Source of the DNA: Candidatus Vicinibacter proximus
GTDB lineage: Bacteria > Bacteroidota > Bacteroidia > Chitinophagales > Saprospiraceae
Reading direction: 5' to 3'
DNA: 64,000 nucleotides
Assembly (NCBI GenBank): GCA_016713905.1
Contig: JADJOE010000003.1
Location: 1,054,001 to 1,118,000 of the forward strand
A program made the position numbers and the translations under genes. The notes beneath the pieces are model-generated. The model worked only from the letters and a program-made list of their open reading frames with translations. It was not told the DNA's origin and did not search any database. Positions 56,165-64,000 of the stretch are shown here, one piece after another. Numbering within the stretch: the first letter of the stretch is position 1; every line of letters starts with the position of its first letter.

Positions 56165-56681
56165 TCAGAAAAGTAATCATTCTCCTCTCATAATCCTCAT
56201 CAGATGGCCAATTTTTTAAAATTTTATTGACTCCGGGAATAAGCAAATTGTTTGGAAAAGCTATCATTTGCAGGTACCTGGCAATTCCCATAAAATGATC
56301 CAAGCCCCGTTGGTTACTAGATTTTCCCTCTGAGATGCCTACAAGCCCATACTTTTTAAATTTAAAAGTCTCACTCCTTTTTCGGACACTCAATACGTCA
56401 ATCCATAATTTAAGAATTCCGGGAAAACTACCATTATATTCAGGAATGATAAAAAGAAATTTATCACTTGGAATAATCACTTCTTCCTGATAATCAATCA
56501 TTTCGATTGACCAGTTTTCCTCATGATACAAATTGGGATTTGAGAGGTCCTTACTAAATTCCTCCAGTTGAATAGTTTTAAAATCAATTTTAAAGGATAA
56601 ACACAAAGTTTCAACTTTTTGAATCAATTGGGCTGTTCCGCTGTTGTTCCTGTTGGTAGAATTGATGATAAGCAAACTCAT
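56145..56681 (-). CDS. NADPH-dependent FMN reductase family protein
   Basis: 178 residues if started at the ATG at 56681 (MSLLIINSTNRNNSG), which places the flavodoxin-like first strand at the N-terminus; an upstream ATG at 56723 adds 14 unlikely residues. LLIINSTNRNNSGTAQLIQK is the flavin phosphate loop and FLFIIPEYNGSFPGILKLWI is the second FMN signature of the family. Such proteins reduce FMN, quinones or azo compounds; the substrate here is not known. Its 3' end overlaps the lipoprotein gene start by 20 bases. Confidence 0.85.
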   Translation of the reverse strand: MSLLIINSTNRNNSGTAQLIQKVETLCLSFKIDFKTIQLEEFSKDLSNPNLYHEENWSIEMIDYQEEVIIPSDKFLFIIPEYNGSFPGILKLWIDVLSVRKRSETFKFKKYGLVGISEGKSSNQRGLDHFMGIARYLQMIAFPNNLLIPGVNKILKNWPSDEDYERRMITFLNEFEAF

Positions 56682-56777
56682 ATAGGTTAAATAAAACCAC
56701 ATCCCTCGACTTTGGTTCATCACCGACCCACCAGAAAAATGGGAGGAAATGCTTAGGTTTGCATAAATTTTGAATAT

Positions 56778-57461
56778 ATGTTGTTAAGTTACTATGGACA
56801 TTCATGCTTTTACGTGTTTTTTGAGGGAAAGCACTTGCTCTTCGATCCCTTTATTAAAGGAAATCCATTAGCTCAACACATTGATATAGAAAGCATTAAA
56901 GCCGATTATATTTTAATCTCTCATGGTCATGGGGACCACGTTGGGGATGCCATAGAAATTGCACAGAAAACCGGCGCAAAAATAATATCGAATTTTGAAA
57001 TTGTAAGTTGGTTGGATAATCAAGGAGTAAAAGGTTATGCATTAAACCAAGGGGGTAAATATTCATTTGACTTTGGTATGGTGAAAATGGTAAGTGCGAG
57101 CCATTCCGGAACATTGCCTGATGGGTCGAATGGTGGCAATCCCAATGGATTTGTCGTTTGGTCACATAATCATTGTTTTTATTTCGCAGGAGATACTGCT
57201 TTGAGTTATGACATGAAACTGATCCCCCTGACATGCCCTAAACTGGATTTTGCAATTCTACCAATGGGAGATGTTTTCACAATGGGAATAGAAGATGCTT
57301 GCATTGCTGCAGAGTTTTGTGAGGTAAAAACAGTTGTGGCAGCACATTTTGACACCTTCGATCCAATTAAAATAGATCATCAGGCTGCAGTTTCTACTTT
57401 TTTAAAAAATGACTTAAAACTGGTTATCCCTGAAATAGGAAAAGCAGTAAACTGGGAATAA
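56778..57461 (+). CDS. Metal-dependent hydrolase, metallo-beta-lactamase fold (UPF0173-like)
   Basis: 227 residues. MLLSYYGHSCFYVFFEGKHL opens as in UPF0173 (YtkL-like) proteins. The metal site is SHGHGDH with His49, His51, Asp53 and His54; further ligands lie in SASHSG, FAGDTALS and VAAHFDTF. No substrate is assigned for this family. The stop codon directly abuts the parA start (57462), so it leads the parA-parB-DUF5683 operon. A true -7 box was not found in front. Confidence 0.9.
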   Translation: MLLSYYGHSCFYVFFEGKHLLFDPFIKGNPLAQHIDIESIKADYILISHGHGDHVGDAIEIAQKTGAKIISNFEIVSWLDNQGVKGYALNQGGKYSFDFGMVKMVSASHSGTLPDGSNGGNPNGFVVWSHNHCFYFAGDTALSYDMKLIPLTCPKLDFAILPMGDVFTMGIEDACIAAEFCEVKTVVAAHFDTFDPIKIDHQAAVSTFLKNDLKLVIPEIGKAVNWE

Positions 57462-58223
57462 ATGGGAAAAATAATTGCAATAGCAAATCAAAAAGGTGGG
57501 GTTGGAAAAACTACTACAGCAATAAATTTAGCTGCCTGTCTATCCATTTTGGAAAACAAGGTACTGCTTGTGGATGCTGACCCACAGGCAAATAGCACAT
57601 CAGGATCTGGCGGGGATCTGCAGGATTTTGAATACAATTTATACCATTGTATGATCAATGATGTAGATCCACAAAAAGCCATTATTTCCACAACTACGCC
57701 CAACCTGTTTTTACTACCCTCCAATATTGACCTTGTTGGTGCCGATATCGAATTGGTCAGTATGCCGGATCGGGAATTTGTAATGCGAAAAGTGCTTCAT
57801 AAAATTAAAGCTGATTTTGACTATATCATTATTGATTGCCTGCCTTCACTTGGATTAATGACAATAAATGCATTAGTTGCAGCAGATTCTGTTATTATTC
57901 CGGTACAAACTGAATTGTTTGCTTTAGAAGGACTTTCAAAAATAAAAAACACTATTGAACTCGTTAAACAAGGATTAAATCCGGATTTGAAAATTGAAGG
58001 GGTTCTATTGTCCATGTATGATAAAAGATTAAGAATGTCCACTATGGTAATTCACGACATGAGAGAGAATATTAAAATGCCAATATTCAACACCATAATA
58101 CACAGAAATTCAAAAATTACAGAAGCCCCTTTGGTTAAAAAACCTGTTGTCTTATATGATGCAACAAGTAAAGGCAGCATTAATTTCCTTAATTTTGCAC
58201 AAGAGTTTATCAACAATCAATAA
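57462..58223 (+). CDS. parA: Chromosome-partitioning ATPase ParA (Soj)
   Basis: 253 residues. The deviant Walker A motif [10 protein letters not shown] is at 11-20 (signature Lys at both ends), with [10 protein letters not shown] at about 40-49 and [19 protein letters not shown] as the Walker B region. The length and lack of an N-terminal DNA-binding domain fit the chromosomal Soj type rather than plasmid type Ia. ParA dimers on the nucleoid move ParB-bound origins. It starts right at the stop of the hydrolase gene, and parB follows after 14 bases. Confidence 0.95.
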   Translation: MGKIIAIANQKGGVGKTTTAINLAACLSILENKVLLVDADPQANSTSGSGGDLQDFEYNLYHCMINDVDPQKAIISTTTPNLFLLPSNIDLVGADIELVSMPDREFVMRKVLHKIKADFDYIIIDCLPSLGLMTINALVAADSVIIPVQTELFALEGLSKIKNTIELVKQGLNPDLKIEGVLLSMYDKRLRMSTMVIHDMRENIKMPIFNTIIHRNSKITEAPLVKKPVVLYDATSKGSINFLNFAQEFINNQ

Positions 58224-58237
58224 AATCAGGATACCCA

Positions 58238-59125
58238 ATGAGTCAGAAACAAGAACTAGGGAAAGGTCTCAAAGCCCTATTATCCAATATTAATAAGGAA
58301 GAAAAAAAAGTTCCTGAAAATTTTTTAAAGCAAGAAACTGAAACTTGGTTAATAGATATCAATAAAATTAAACCTAACCCTCACCAACCAAGAAATACTT
58401 TTGAAGAAGAAAGTCTTGACGAATTATCCAGGTCTATACAGACCTATGGCCTAATTCAACCGATAACGGTAAGAAGGCTAGCAGATCAAGAATATCAGAT
58501 CATCTCCGGTGAAAGACGATACAGAGCCGCTCTTAAAGCAGGAATTAAATCTTTGCCTGCTTATGTACGGTTGGCAAATGACCAGGAAATATTGGAAATG
58601 GCTTTGGTAGAAAACATCCAAAGAGAAGACCTTAGTCCAATTGAAATTGCCATCAGCTATTCCAGGCTTATGGAAGAATGCAAATTGAATCAGGAACAAC
58701 TTTCAGACCGAGTTGGCAAAAAAAGAAGTACCATCAGTAATTATACAAGATTGTTAAAATTACCTCCAGAAATTCAAAACGCATTGAGAGATCGTCAATT
58801 ATCTATGGGGCACGCCAGGGTGCTTGCCGGCATTGAAGACCTCATGCTGCAAATGCAATTATACAAAGACATCCAACAAAAAGAATTATCTGTCAGAGAT
58901 GCCGAAAGACTCTCCCACTCCATCTCAAAGACAAAAGGCAGAAAAATACTAAACCCTAAACCTTCTTTGCAAGGACCTCTGATTAAAGCCCTTGAAGATA
59001 GAATAAGTGGCATTTTGGGCACTAAAGCAGTAATTCAACGCAAAGAATCAGGTGAAGGACAAATTATTATCAAATTCAATTCTGATCAAACACTTAATGA
59101 CATCATCGACCGTTTAGATGATTAA
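58238..59125 (+). CDS. parB: Chromosome-partitioning protein ParB (Spo0J)
   Basis: 295 residues. It begins with KQELGKGLKALLSNI, the ParA-contacting N-terminus. The CTP-binding ParB/Srx domain has IKPNPHQPRNTFEEESLDEL, GLIQPITVRR and GERRYRAALKAG (about 90-101), then the helix-turn-helix (NQEQLSDRVGKKRSTISNYT) for parS binding and the C-terminal dimer domain. ParB is a CTP-driven clamp loaded at parS. No convincing parS was seen in the window. Its last codons overlap the next gene by 8 bases. Confidence 0.95.
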   Translation: MSQKQELGKGLKALLSNINKEEKKVPENFLKQETETWLIDINKIKPNPHQPRNTFEEESLDELSRSIQTYGLIQPITVRRLADQEYQIISGERRYRAALKAGIKSLPAYVRLANDQEILEMALVENIQREDLSPIEIAISYSRLMEECKLNQEQLSDRVGKKRSTISNYTRLLKLPPEIQNALRDRQLSMGHARVLAGIEDLMLQMQLYKDIQQKELSVRDAERLSHSISKTKGRKILNPKPSLQGPLIKALEDRISGILGTKAVIQRKESGEGQIIIKFNSDQTLNDIIDRLDD

Positions 59126-59726
59126 AAAAGAAAGGGTGAAATTTTTGTATTGTTTCTCGGCACTTTATTTGCTTTTTGGATTATTAAATTTAAAAGCACA
59201 AGACAGTACACAAATCCTTCAAGATAAGGATACAACTAGTGTAAGTTCAAATTCAAAAAAAACTACCGGCACTTTAAAAAACATTTTCAAAGGAAAACCT
59301 GGAAGAGCACTAACATACTCGCTTTTATTACCTGGAGCCGGCCAGATATACAATAAAAAATATTGGAAACTACCCTTGGTATACTCTGCCTTAGGTTTTC
59401 CAATTTATTTAATAAGCTTCAACAAATCTGAATATGACAGGTTTGATAAAGCCTATAGAATGAGAATAGATTTAAAAGAAAACTCCACAGATGAATTTGT
59501 AGGAATACTTGAACCAAGTGCAATTGATTCTTACAGGAGTTTATATGATAAAAACTTACAAAGAAGTTACCTTGCGCTCGTAGGTGCTTATCTGCTCATC
59601 GGAATAGAAGCATTTGTGGACAGACACCTGATGGAATTTGATGTTTCTGATGACTTATCTATGTCTATTTATCCATCTGCCGGATTTTATGCTTCAGGAA
59701 TTACCATGCAGATAAAATTAAAATAG
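59118..59726 (+). CDS. DUF5683 family membrane protein
   Basis: 202 residues. N-terminal hydrophobic segment (FLYCFSALYLLFGLLNLKAQ), a disordered Ser/Thr/Lys linker, then SLLLPGAGQIYNKKYWKLPL, the hallmark of the DUF5683 family, and two more hydrophobic stretches (VYSALGFPIYLISF, SYLALVGAYLLIGIEAFVD). This family commonly follows parB in Bacteroidota. Function is unknown. The ATG overlaps the parB end by 8 bases. Confidence 0.88.
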   Translation: MIKKERVKFLYCFSALYLLFGLLNLKAQDSTQILQDKDTTSVSSNSKKTTGTLKNIFKGKPGRALTYSLLLPGAGQIYNKKYWKLPLVYSALGFPIYLISFNKSEYDRFDKAYRMRIDLKENSTDEFVGILEPSAIDSYRSLYDKNLQRSYLALVGAYLLIGIEAFVDRHLMEFDVSDDLSMSIYPSAGFYASGITMQIKLK

Positions 59727-59742
59727 ATTTAATACTAGTTTA

Positions 59743-60066
59743 TTACATCCATCCAAGCAGTTTGGCAAATTTCATCATTTCAATTTGATTGACGATCTTC
59801 ATCTTTCCGGTAAGAATCGCCATCATTGGATTAAGCTCTCCTTTGACAATTTTTTTAAAATCTTCTGCCTTTGCTTTAATTACACAATTGGGTTCTCCGA
59901 CTAATCCATCCTCCACACGCATCTCTCCTTTTTCAACAATAATAGTAACTAAACCGCCTCCTTCTCCTTCAAGATCAAAGTGGAAAACTGTATTCATTCC
60001 CTCAATAGTCAACAAATTAACCTTCTCAGGCACTTTAAATAAAAATTCTTTTGCAGTCATGAACAT
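59743..60066 (-). CDS. SCP2-like sterol/lipid-binding domain protein
   Basis: 107 residues; the start may be the ATG at 60066 or, more likely, at 60060 (MTAKEFLFKVPEKV). The sequence pattern GMNTVFHFDLEGEGGGLVTI, KGEMRVEDGL, VIKAKAEDFKKIVKGELNPM and LTGKMKIVNQIEMMKFAKLL is that of SCP2 domains, small hydrophobic-ligand binders. Bacterial ligands are mostly unknown. It converges on DUF5683 with 16 bases between stops. Confidence 0.88.
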   Translation of the reverse strand: MFMTAKEFLFKVPEKVNLLTIEGMNTVFHFDLEGEGGGLVTIIVEKGEMRVEDGLVGEPNCVIKAKAEDFKKIVKGELNPMMAILTGKMKIVNQIEMMKFAKLLGWM

Positions 60067-60266
60067 GATTTTATGTCACAAAGTATTACAAATTTCTCAT
60101 TATAATCTATATTCTTATTCAATACTCAGGCATCTGCGTTTTGAACATCCATAGAATTGGTTCAATTGTCTTACAACTTATTTTTCTAAATATTTAATTC
60201 ATTTAGATATATAATGATGCTTTGTAAACATTTTTATTTTCAGCTGATTTAACTACTTTTAATATT

Positions 60267-60274
60267 TACTTTTG
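60267..60274 (+). promoter_or_regulatory. Possible TACTTTTG (-7) box before fmt
   Basis: It matches TAnnTTTG and lies 45 bases before the fmt start at 60320. I found no TTG at the -33 distance. Confidence 0.35.
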
Positions 60275-60319
60275 TGAGGTTTTACCTTCCTCGTATTATT
60301 TGCTTATGATAATTAATTT

Positions 60320-61222
60320 ATGAAAATCGTCTTCTTGGGAACTCCTGATTTTGCAGTGCCCTCTCTAGAACTAATAAATCAAAAATTTGACCTGGTTGCT
60401 GTAATAACCGCTCCTGATAAAAAAGGCGGAAGAGGACATGTTTGGATTGAATCTCCAGTTAAGAAATGGTCACTTTTGCATGATAAAAAATTGCTACAAC
60501 CAAAAAATTTAAAATCCAAAAAATTTCTTAATGAACTGGAACAATTATCGGCTGATGTGTTTGTAGTTGTGGCTTTCAGAATGTTGCCGAAAGAAGTCTG
60601 GAATATGCCAAAACTTGGAACTATAAATCTTCATGGCTCCTTATTGCCTAAATACAGAGGTGCCGCACCCATTCAAAGAGCCATTCTCAATGGAGAAAAA
60701 ATTACAGGCTTAACTACTTTTCTGTTAAAAGAAGAAATTGATACCGGGGATATCTTATTACAGAAAAAAATCACCATAGAACAAGACGAAAATTTTGGGA
60801 GTCTTTATGAAAGAATGAAACATATTGGCAGCCACCTATTGATTGAAACTTTGAACATATTACAGGCAAAAATTATTACTCCTATCAAACAAGTAAATGA
60901 ATTAGCAACACCGGCTCCAAAAATATCAACCCAAGACCTAAAAATAAATTGGAATCAACCTGTAGAAAATATTTATAATCAGATAAGAGCTTTTAGTCCT
61001 TTCCCGGGTGCATGGACATCACATGAGAACAAGGTGTATAAAATATTCTCCGGAAAAAAAATATTGAGTTTACCTGACGAATCCCCGGGAAGCTGGGTTA
61101 TTGAAAATCGCAAATCATTGAAAATTGCATGTCAAGATGGATATATAGAAGTAACCAGTATCCAACCACCTTCAAAAAAATGCATGAATATCTCAGATTT
61201 TTTAAACGGATTTCAAATCTAG
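60320..61222 (+). CDS. fmt: Methionyl-tRNA formyltransferase
   Basis: 300 residues, full length. The N-terminal formyl-transferase fold starts MKIVFLGTPDFAVPSLELI. Catalytic Asn103, His105 and Asp141 lie in TINLHGSLLPKYRGAAPIQR and EEIDTGDILL. The C-terminal OB-like domain (IYNQIRAFSPFPGAWTSHEN) contacts tRNA. The enzyme formylates Met-tRNA for initiation using 10-formyl-THF. It is not next to def here. The 253 bases upstream hold no gene. Confidence 0.95.
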   Translation: MKIVFLGTPDFAVPSLELINQKFDLVAVITAPDKKGGRGHVWIESPVKKWSLLHDKKLLQPKNLKSKKFLNELEQLSADVFVVVAFRMLPKEVWNMPKLGTINLHGSLLPKYRGAAPIQRAILNGEKITGLTTFLLKEEIDTGDILLQKKITIEQDENFGSLYERMKHIGSHLLIETLNILQAKIITPIKQVNELATPAPKISTQDLKINWNQPVENIYNQIRAFSPFPGAWTSHENKVYKIFSGKKILSLPDESPGSWVIENRKSLKIACQDGYIEVTSIQPPSKKCMNISDFLNGFQI

Positions 61223-61291
61223 AATAACTGCTTTTTATTAAACGCTTTCAAAAAAAAACTACAAAACTAAACGATCCACGAACTATTAACC

Positions 61292-63103
61292 CTAGTAACC
61301 TGATTTCTTATCGGCATCTGTACCATCATCAGTTTTTACTTTAGCAGCTTTTTTAACTCGCTTTTTATTACAGTCTCCAGCTTCAGGACCAGGAGGTCTT
61401 TGCATTTCTACATCATCCTTTTTACTTACCCTAAACTCTACCCTCCTATTGATATAATGCAGATTTGATTTTTTTCCAAAAGGAGACTCTTCTCCTCCAT
61501 ACATAAGGATAAATCGCTCCCTTGGGATTTTATATTTATCCATTATGTATTCAATCGCATTTTTTGCTCTATTATAAGACAACACATTATTATAACTGTT
61601 GGAATTACGGACATCCGTATGTCCTATTGCAGTGATTTTTAAATCCGGATAAGTGATCATTACTTCAGCTACATGGTGCAACTGAGGGTAGTATTGAGGT
61701 TTTACACAATATTCATCCAAATTAAAATGCACCATTGGCAAAAACCAATCAGGTGGGCAACAAACCATTTTTCCATCTGGCCCTACTAGTCCTGAGGATG
61801 CAAGTTTATTGTCCACAATCTTATTCACATCCCCTTCTGTTAGAATGGGTTGAACAGGAATTTGAGCGACTCCAAGACTATCCGTTTTAAATCCAGGTGG
61901 GGAATAAGGTTCTTTATCTTTAAAGTCCTTAATTCCATCATCATCACTATCAACAGCAATACCTCGGGTATCTACAGGAGCCCCGGGAACACTATTCACC
62001 TCTTGATCTAATATATCAATGACTCCATCCTGATCTGTATCTTTAGGATCAAAAATTGCCCTCTGCTTTAGGGCTGCGATATCGTCATATACAGCATCAA
62101 TAGGATTTAGCCAGTATAAAGGTTCGGTCTTTTTCTTGAGGTTGCCAAGGTTTATTCCCAACCTCAGATTCGTATAATGTGCGATGTCGTTGTTATTGGT
62201 TTGATCGGTGCTGGATCTCCATTTTATACCATCAAGATAATCATTATCTGAAGTAATCAATTGATGTTCAAGGGAAATATTGAATCTTCTGTTTATTTTA
62301 CGGGACACACCCACTGCCCCAGTAAATTGAAATAGAACATTATACTCATCTGAAATTCTAAAAATGCCTCTCTTCTGATATGCCTCTGTTTCATAGGTTC
62401 CATCATATAGATTCTTAAGGTCGGATTTTATTTCTTTTCTACCCTGACGAGTATTGAATTTATCATTGGTGAAGCCAATTTTATTAATAATGTTTTGGTA
62501 ATCAAATCCATTTTGATCTCTCAAATCGAGCATGGTCCTGTTATGATATGCTCCAAATCCAAGCACTAAATACCAATTCCATTTATTTCTTTCTTTGTGA
62601 AAAAGCAAATTCCCAAGATTTAATACTCCTTGCAGTGAACCACCAAAATAATCCGTACGGTAGGAAGGAAACCATGGATTGTTGCGATTGTATCCATCAA
62701 AAACTCTTCTGTTTTGCCCCCCTGGCTCCACATAAAACTGTTCAGGTTCTAAACTTTCACCATAAGGTTGAGTTTCAAGACCCTTTGATCTGGAATACGT
62801 TGCATCCAATCGAATCGAAAAAACATAATGTATCGCTCTCCTTAGATGTAATCCAACACCAAATCCCGCAAATGGGTTTAAGGGGTCAACATCTCCATCA
62901 ATAAGAAAATGACCACCATGAATTCCCAATTCCCAAACATCTTTTGGCTTTGGTGGGTATTTTGCTTTACCGGATTTCCACATTGCTGTTTTGTCAATCT
63001 GGATTGCCACCTTATCGTTAGAAGCCTTTGTCGAATCCATTTGTGCATTCACCAGGCCAATAAAAAACCAGGCAATGGTTAAGGAAACTAAGGCTTTTGA
63101 CAT
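61292..63103 (-). CDS. OmpA-family outer-membrane protein with calcium-type repeats
   Basis: 603 residues from the ATG at 63103, which gives a clean signal peptide (MSKALVSLTIAWFFIGLVNAQ); an upstream ATG at 63172 adds 23 residues. The N-terminal half is a beta-barrel-like region (DVWELGIHGGHFLIDGDVDP onward). Thrombospondin-3-type repeats follow: DTDQDGVIDILDQE and DSDDDGIKDFKDKE. The C-terminal OmpA domain (ITAIGHTDVRNSNSYNNVLS, YNRAKNAIEYIMDKYKIPRE, INRRVEFRV) binds peptidoglycan. It probably links the outer membrane to the wall. Confidence 0.9.
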   Translation of the reverse strand: MSKALVSLTIAWFFIGLVNAQMDSTKASNDKVAIQIDKTAMWKSGKAKYPPKPKDVWELGIHGGHFLIDGDVDPLNPFAGFGVGLHLRRAIHYVFSIRLDATYSRSKGLETQPYGESLEPEQFYVEPGGQNRRVFDGYNRNNPWFPSYRTDYFGGSLQGVLNLGNLLFHKERNKWNWYLVLGFGAYHNRTMLDLRDQNGFDYQNIINKIGFTNDKFNTRQGRKEIKSDLKNLYDGTYETEAYQKRGIFRISDEYNVLFQFTGAVGVSRKINRRFNISLEHQLITSDNDYLDGIKWRSSTDQTNNNDIAHYTNLRLGINLGNLKKKTEPLYWLNPIDAVYDDIAALKQRAIFDPKDTDQDGVIDILDQEVNSVPGAPVDTRGIAVDSDDDGIKDFKDKEPYSPPGFKTDSLGVAQIPVQPILTEGDVNKIVDNKLASSGLVGPDGKMVCCPPDWFLPMVHFNLDEYCVKPQYYPQLHHVAEVMITYPDLKITAIGHTDVRNSNSYNNVLSYNRAKNAIEYIMDKYKIPRERFILMYGGEESPFGKKSNLHYINRRVEFRVSKKDDVEMQRPPGPEAGDCNKKRVKKAAKVKTDDGTDADKKSGY

Positions 63104-63148
63104 AACATATAATTTTACGTTCTGCATTGTTAATAGTACAATCCTTGC

Positions 63149-63156
63149 AAATTTAT
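63149..63156 (-). promoter_or_regulatory. Possible TAAATTTG (-7) box
   Basis: TAAATTTG on the minus strand, 45 bases before the ATG at 63103, matches TAnnTTTG. No TTG is at the -33 distance. Confidence 0.35.
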
Positions 63157-63224
63157 ACAAAAACCCAGCCATTTTTAAGATTTTAGATATAAATATAATA
63201 AAATATTTATATATGTTTGATTGT

Positions 63225-64000
63225 CTAGTATTTAATATAGTATTTTAAGGCCTTCTGAAATAAATTTACCTGGTCAGAATCCTTACCTTTTATTTGCTCA
63301 AGTGCACTTTTAATTGTACTTGAAACATCTTCAAAAATAGATTTTTCATCCATTTTTGCCCCCTCTTGCATGAGATAATTAAATGTCCTCGCCATGCCAC
63401 AATTAGCAATAAAATCAGGAATTATTGCCAATTCTGTATCCACTGCCTGACTTGTGTCCCCAAATATAATTTGGTCTTCTATAAAAGGCACATTTGCCCC
63501 ACAGCTAACTACCTTGGTTCCGTGGTCTATCAACGTTTGAAGCTGCACATGGCTAACAATCCTTGAAGCAGCTGCAGGTATAAATATATCACAACCCATC
63601 TTCCAGGCAACCTTATTAATTTCATCCGCTGGCAAAGTTTTTTCAGAATTCAATTGATTTCCTGTTTTATTCAAAAAAAGTTGCCCAATTTCCTCTTCTG
63701 TAAACCCGGATTCATTTATCAATCCATATTGTCTATCCAATATAACCTTAATTTTCACTCCCTGACGAGCTAAATACAAAGCCGCGGCAGAAGCAACGTT
63801 TCCCCACCCCTGAATAAAAGCTGATTTCCCGGATAAACTTTCTTGTCCAAATATTTCATAATAATGCCTTACGGATTCTGATACACCGTAACCAGTTATC
63901 ATGTCAGCAACAGTATATTTTCCAATTCCGTTATCCGGACTATATGGAACTAAGCTTACCGGTAATTTGCAGCCTTTATCCAATTGGTTTAAAGCAACTC
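63225..64000 (-). CDS. Glu/Leu/Phe/Val dehydrogenase family, N-terminus beyond window
   Basis: The frame is open to base 64000 (VALNQLDKGCKL at the edge), so the visible 258 residues are the C-terminal part; the in-frame TTG at 63983 is not the start. The Rossmann region has FIQGWGNVASAAALYLARQG, the GxGNV nucleotide-binding motif of this family, and DIFIPAAASRIVSHVQL and SCGANVPFIED are family hallmarks. Enzymes of this group remove the amino group from glutamate or branched-chain amino acids with NAD(P). The substrate-binding Lys residues lie outside the window, so I cannot choose between glutamate and leucine dehydrogenase. Confidence 0.88.
   Translation of the reverse strand, partial: VALNQLDKGCKLPVSLVPYSPDNGIGKYTVADMITGYGVSESVRHYYEIFGQESLSGKSAFIQGWGNVASAAALYLARQGVKIKVILDRQYGLINESGFTEEEIGQLFLNKTGNQLNSEKTLPADEINKVAWKMGCDIFIPAAASRIVSHVQLQTLIDHGTKVVSCGANVPFIEDQIIFGDTSQAVDTELAIIPDFIANCGMARTFNYLMQEGAKMDEKSIFEDVSSTIKSALEQIKGKDSDQVNLFQKALKYYIKY

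Noticed and set aside
1..64000. Insertion sequences, integrases, prophage genes or attachment sites
   Set aside because: I saw no transposase, integrase or phage-like frame, and no direct repeats flanking the caspase locus or tRNA-Lys.

Overview
The window is chromosomal DNA from a member of the Bacteroidota, most likely a Saprospiraceae-like bacterium. The evidence is low GC, genes without obvious Shine-Dalgarno sites, TAnnTTTG-type promoter boxes, T9SS-style C-terminal sorting tails (43429-44913, 52784-54505), and the parA-parB-DUF5683 gene order. The lineage call is inference from gene content, not from a marker-gene comparison.

Region 1 (1-42415) is an unusually dense locus of exported caspase-fold proteins. 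On the minus strand, 4343 to <1 reads as one operon: a metacaspase-like protease, a coiled-coil/beta-barrel envelope protein, an ECF sigma factor, and the start of a probable anti-sigma gene. Facing away from it on the plus strand are two Cys-rich exported paralogues (4931, 5622). They are followed by eight tandem caspase-TPR genes (6293-25612), a TPR-CHAT protease (25753), a small exported protein (28885), a second metacaspase-like gene (29481), an M48 metalloprotease with TPRs (31663), a protein kinase joined through a membrane segment to a caspase domain (33488-35259), and a FecR-like protein with thirteen 33-bp repeats (35274). Two more caspase-TPR genes run back on the minus strand (36714-42415); the outer one is broken. 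Five upstream regions share GATAACC, and in four of them a TA-starting hexamer follows exactly 16 bases later. This looks like an ECF sigma promoter and ties the sigma factor to most of the locus.

Within the caspase-TPR family three features stand out. The first paralogue has lost both catalytic residues (His and Cys are both Tyr). All members keep an EF-hand-like 12-residue loop after the protease core. Active members keep an Arg or Lys-Gly step in the linker to the TPR half, a plausible self-cleavage site. Five genes of the locus carry single-base deletions, mostly in homopolymers, and one of them also has an in-frame TGA; none of the other genes in the window shows this. Assembly errors and real decay both remain possible.

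Region 2 (42647-45619) holds a small TonB C-terminal protein, a delta-60-repeat protein with a T9SS tail, sparse intergenic DNA and a small conserved hypothetical gene. Region 3 (45873-64000) is ordinary core chromosome: tRNA-Lys(UUU), saccharopine dehydrogenase-family protein, ftsK, rarA, acyl-CoA thioesterase, lipB, a redoxin-dockerin-T9SS protein, an oligopeptide-type binding lipoprotein, an FMN reductase, a metallo-beta-lactamase-fold hydrolase, parA, parB, DUF5683, an SCP2-like protein, fmt, an OmpA-family protein and a partial Glu/Leu dehydrogenase.

My reading of the locus is a sigma-controlled envelope system in which many periplasmic or surface caspases with TPR protein-binding arms, other proteases and a membrane kinase work together. 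Stress response, programmed death and inter-bacterial conflict are all possible roles; the sequence alone does not decide between them.
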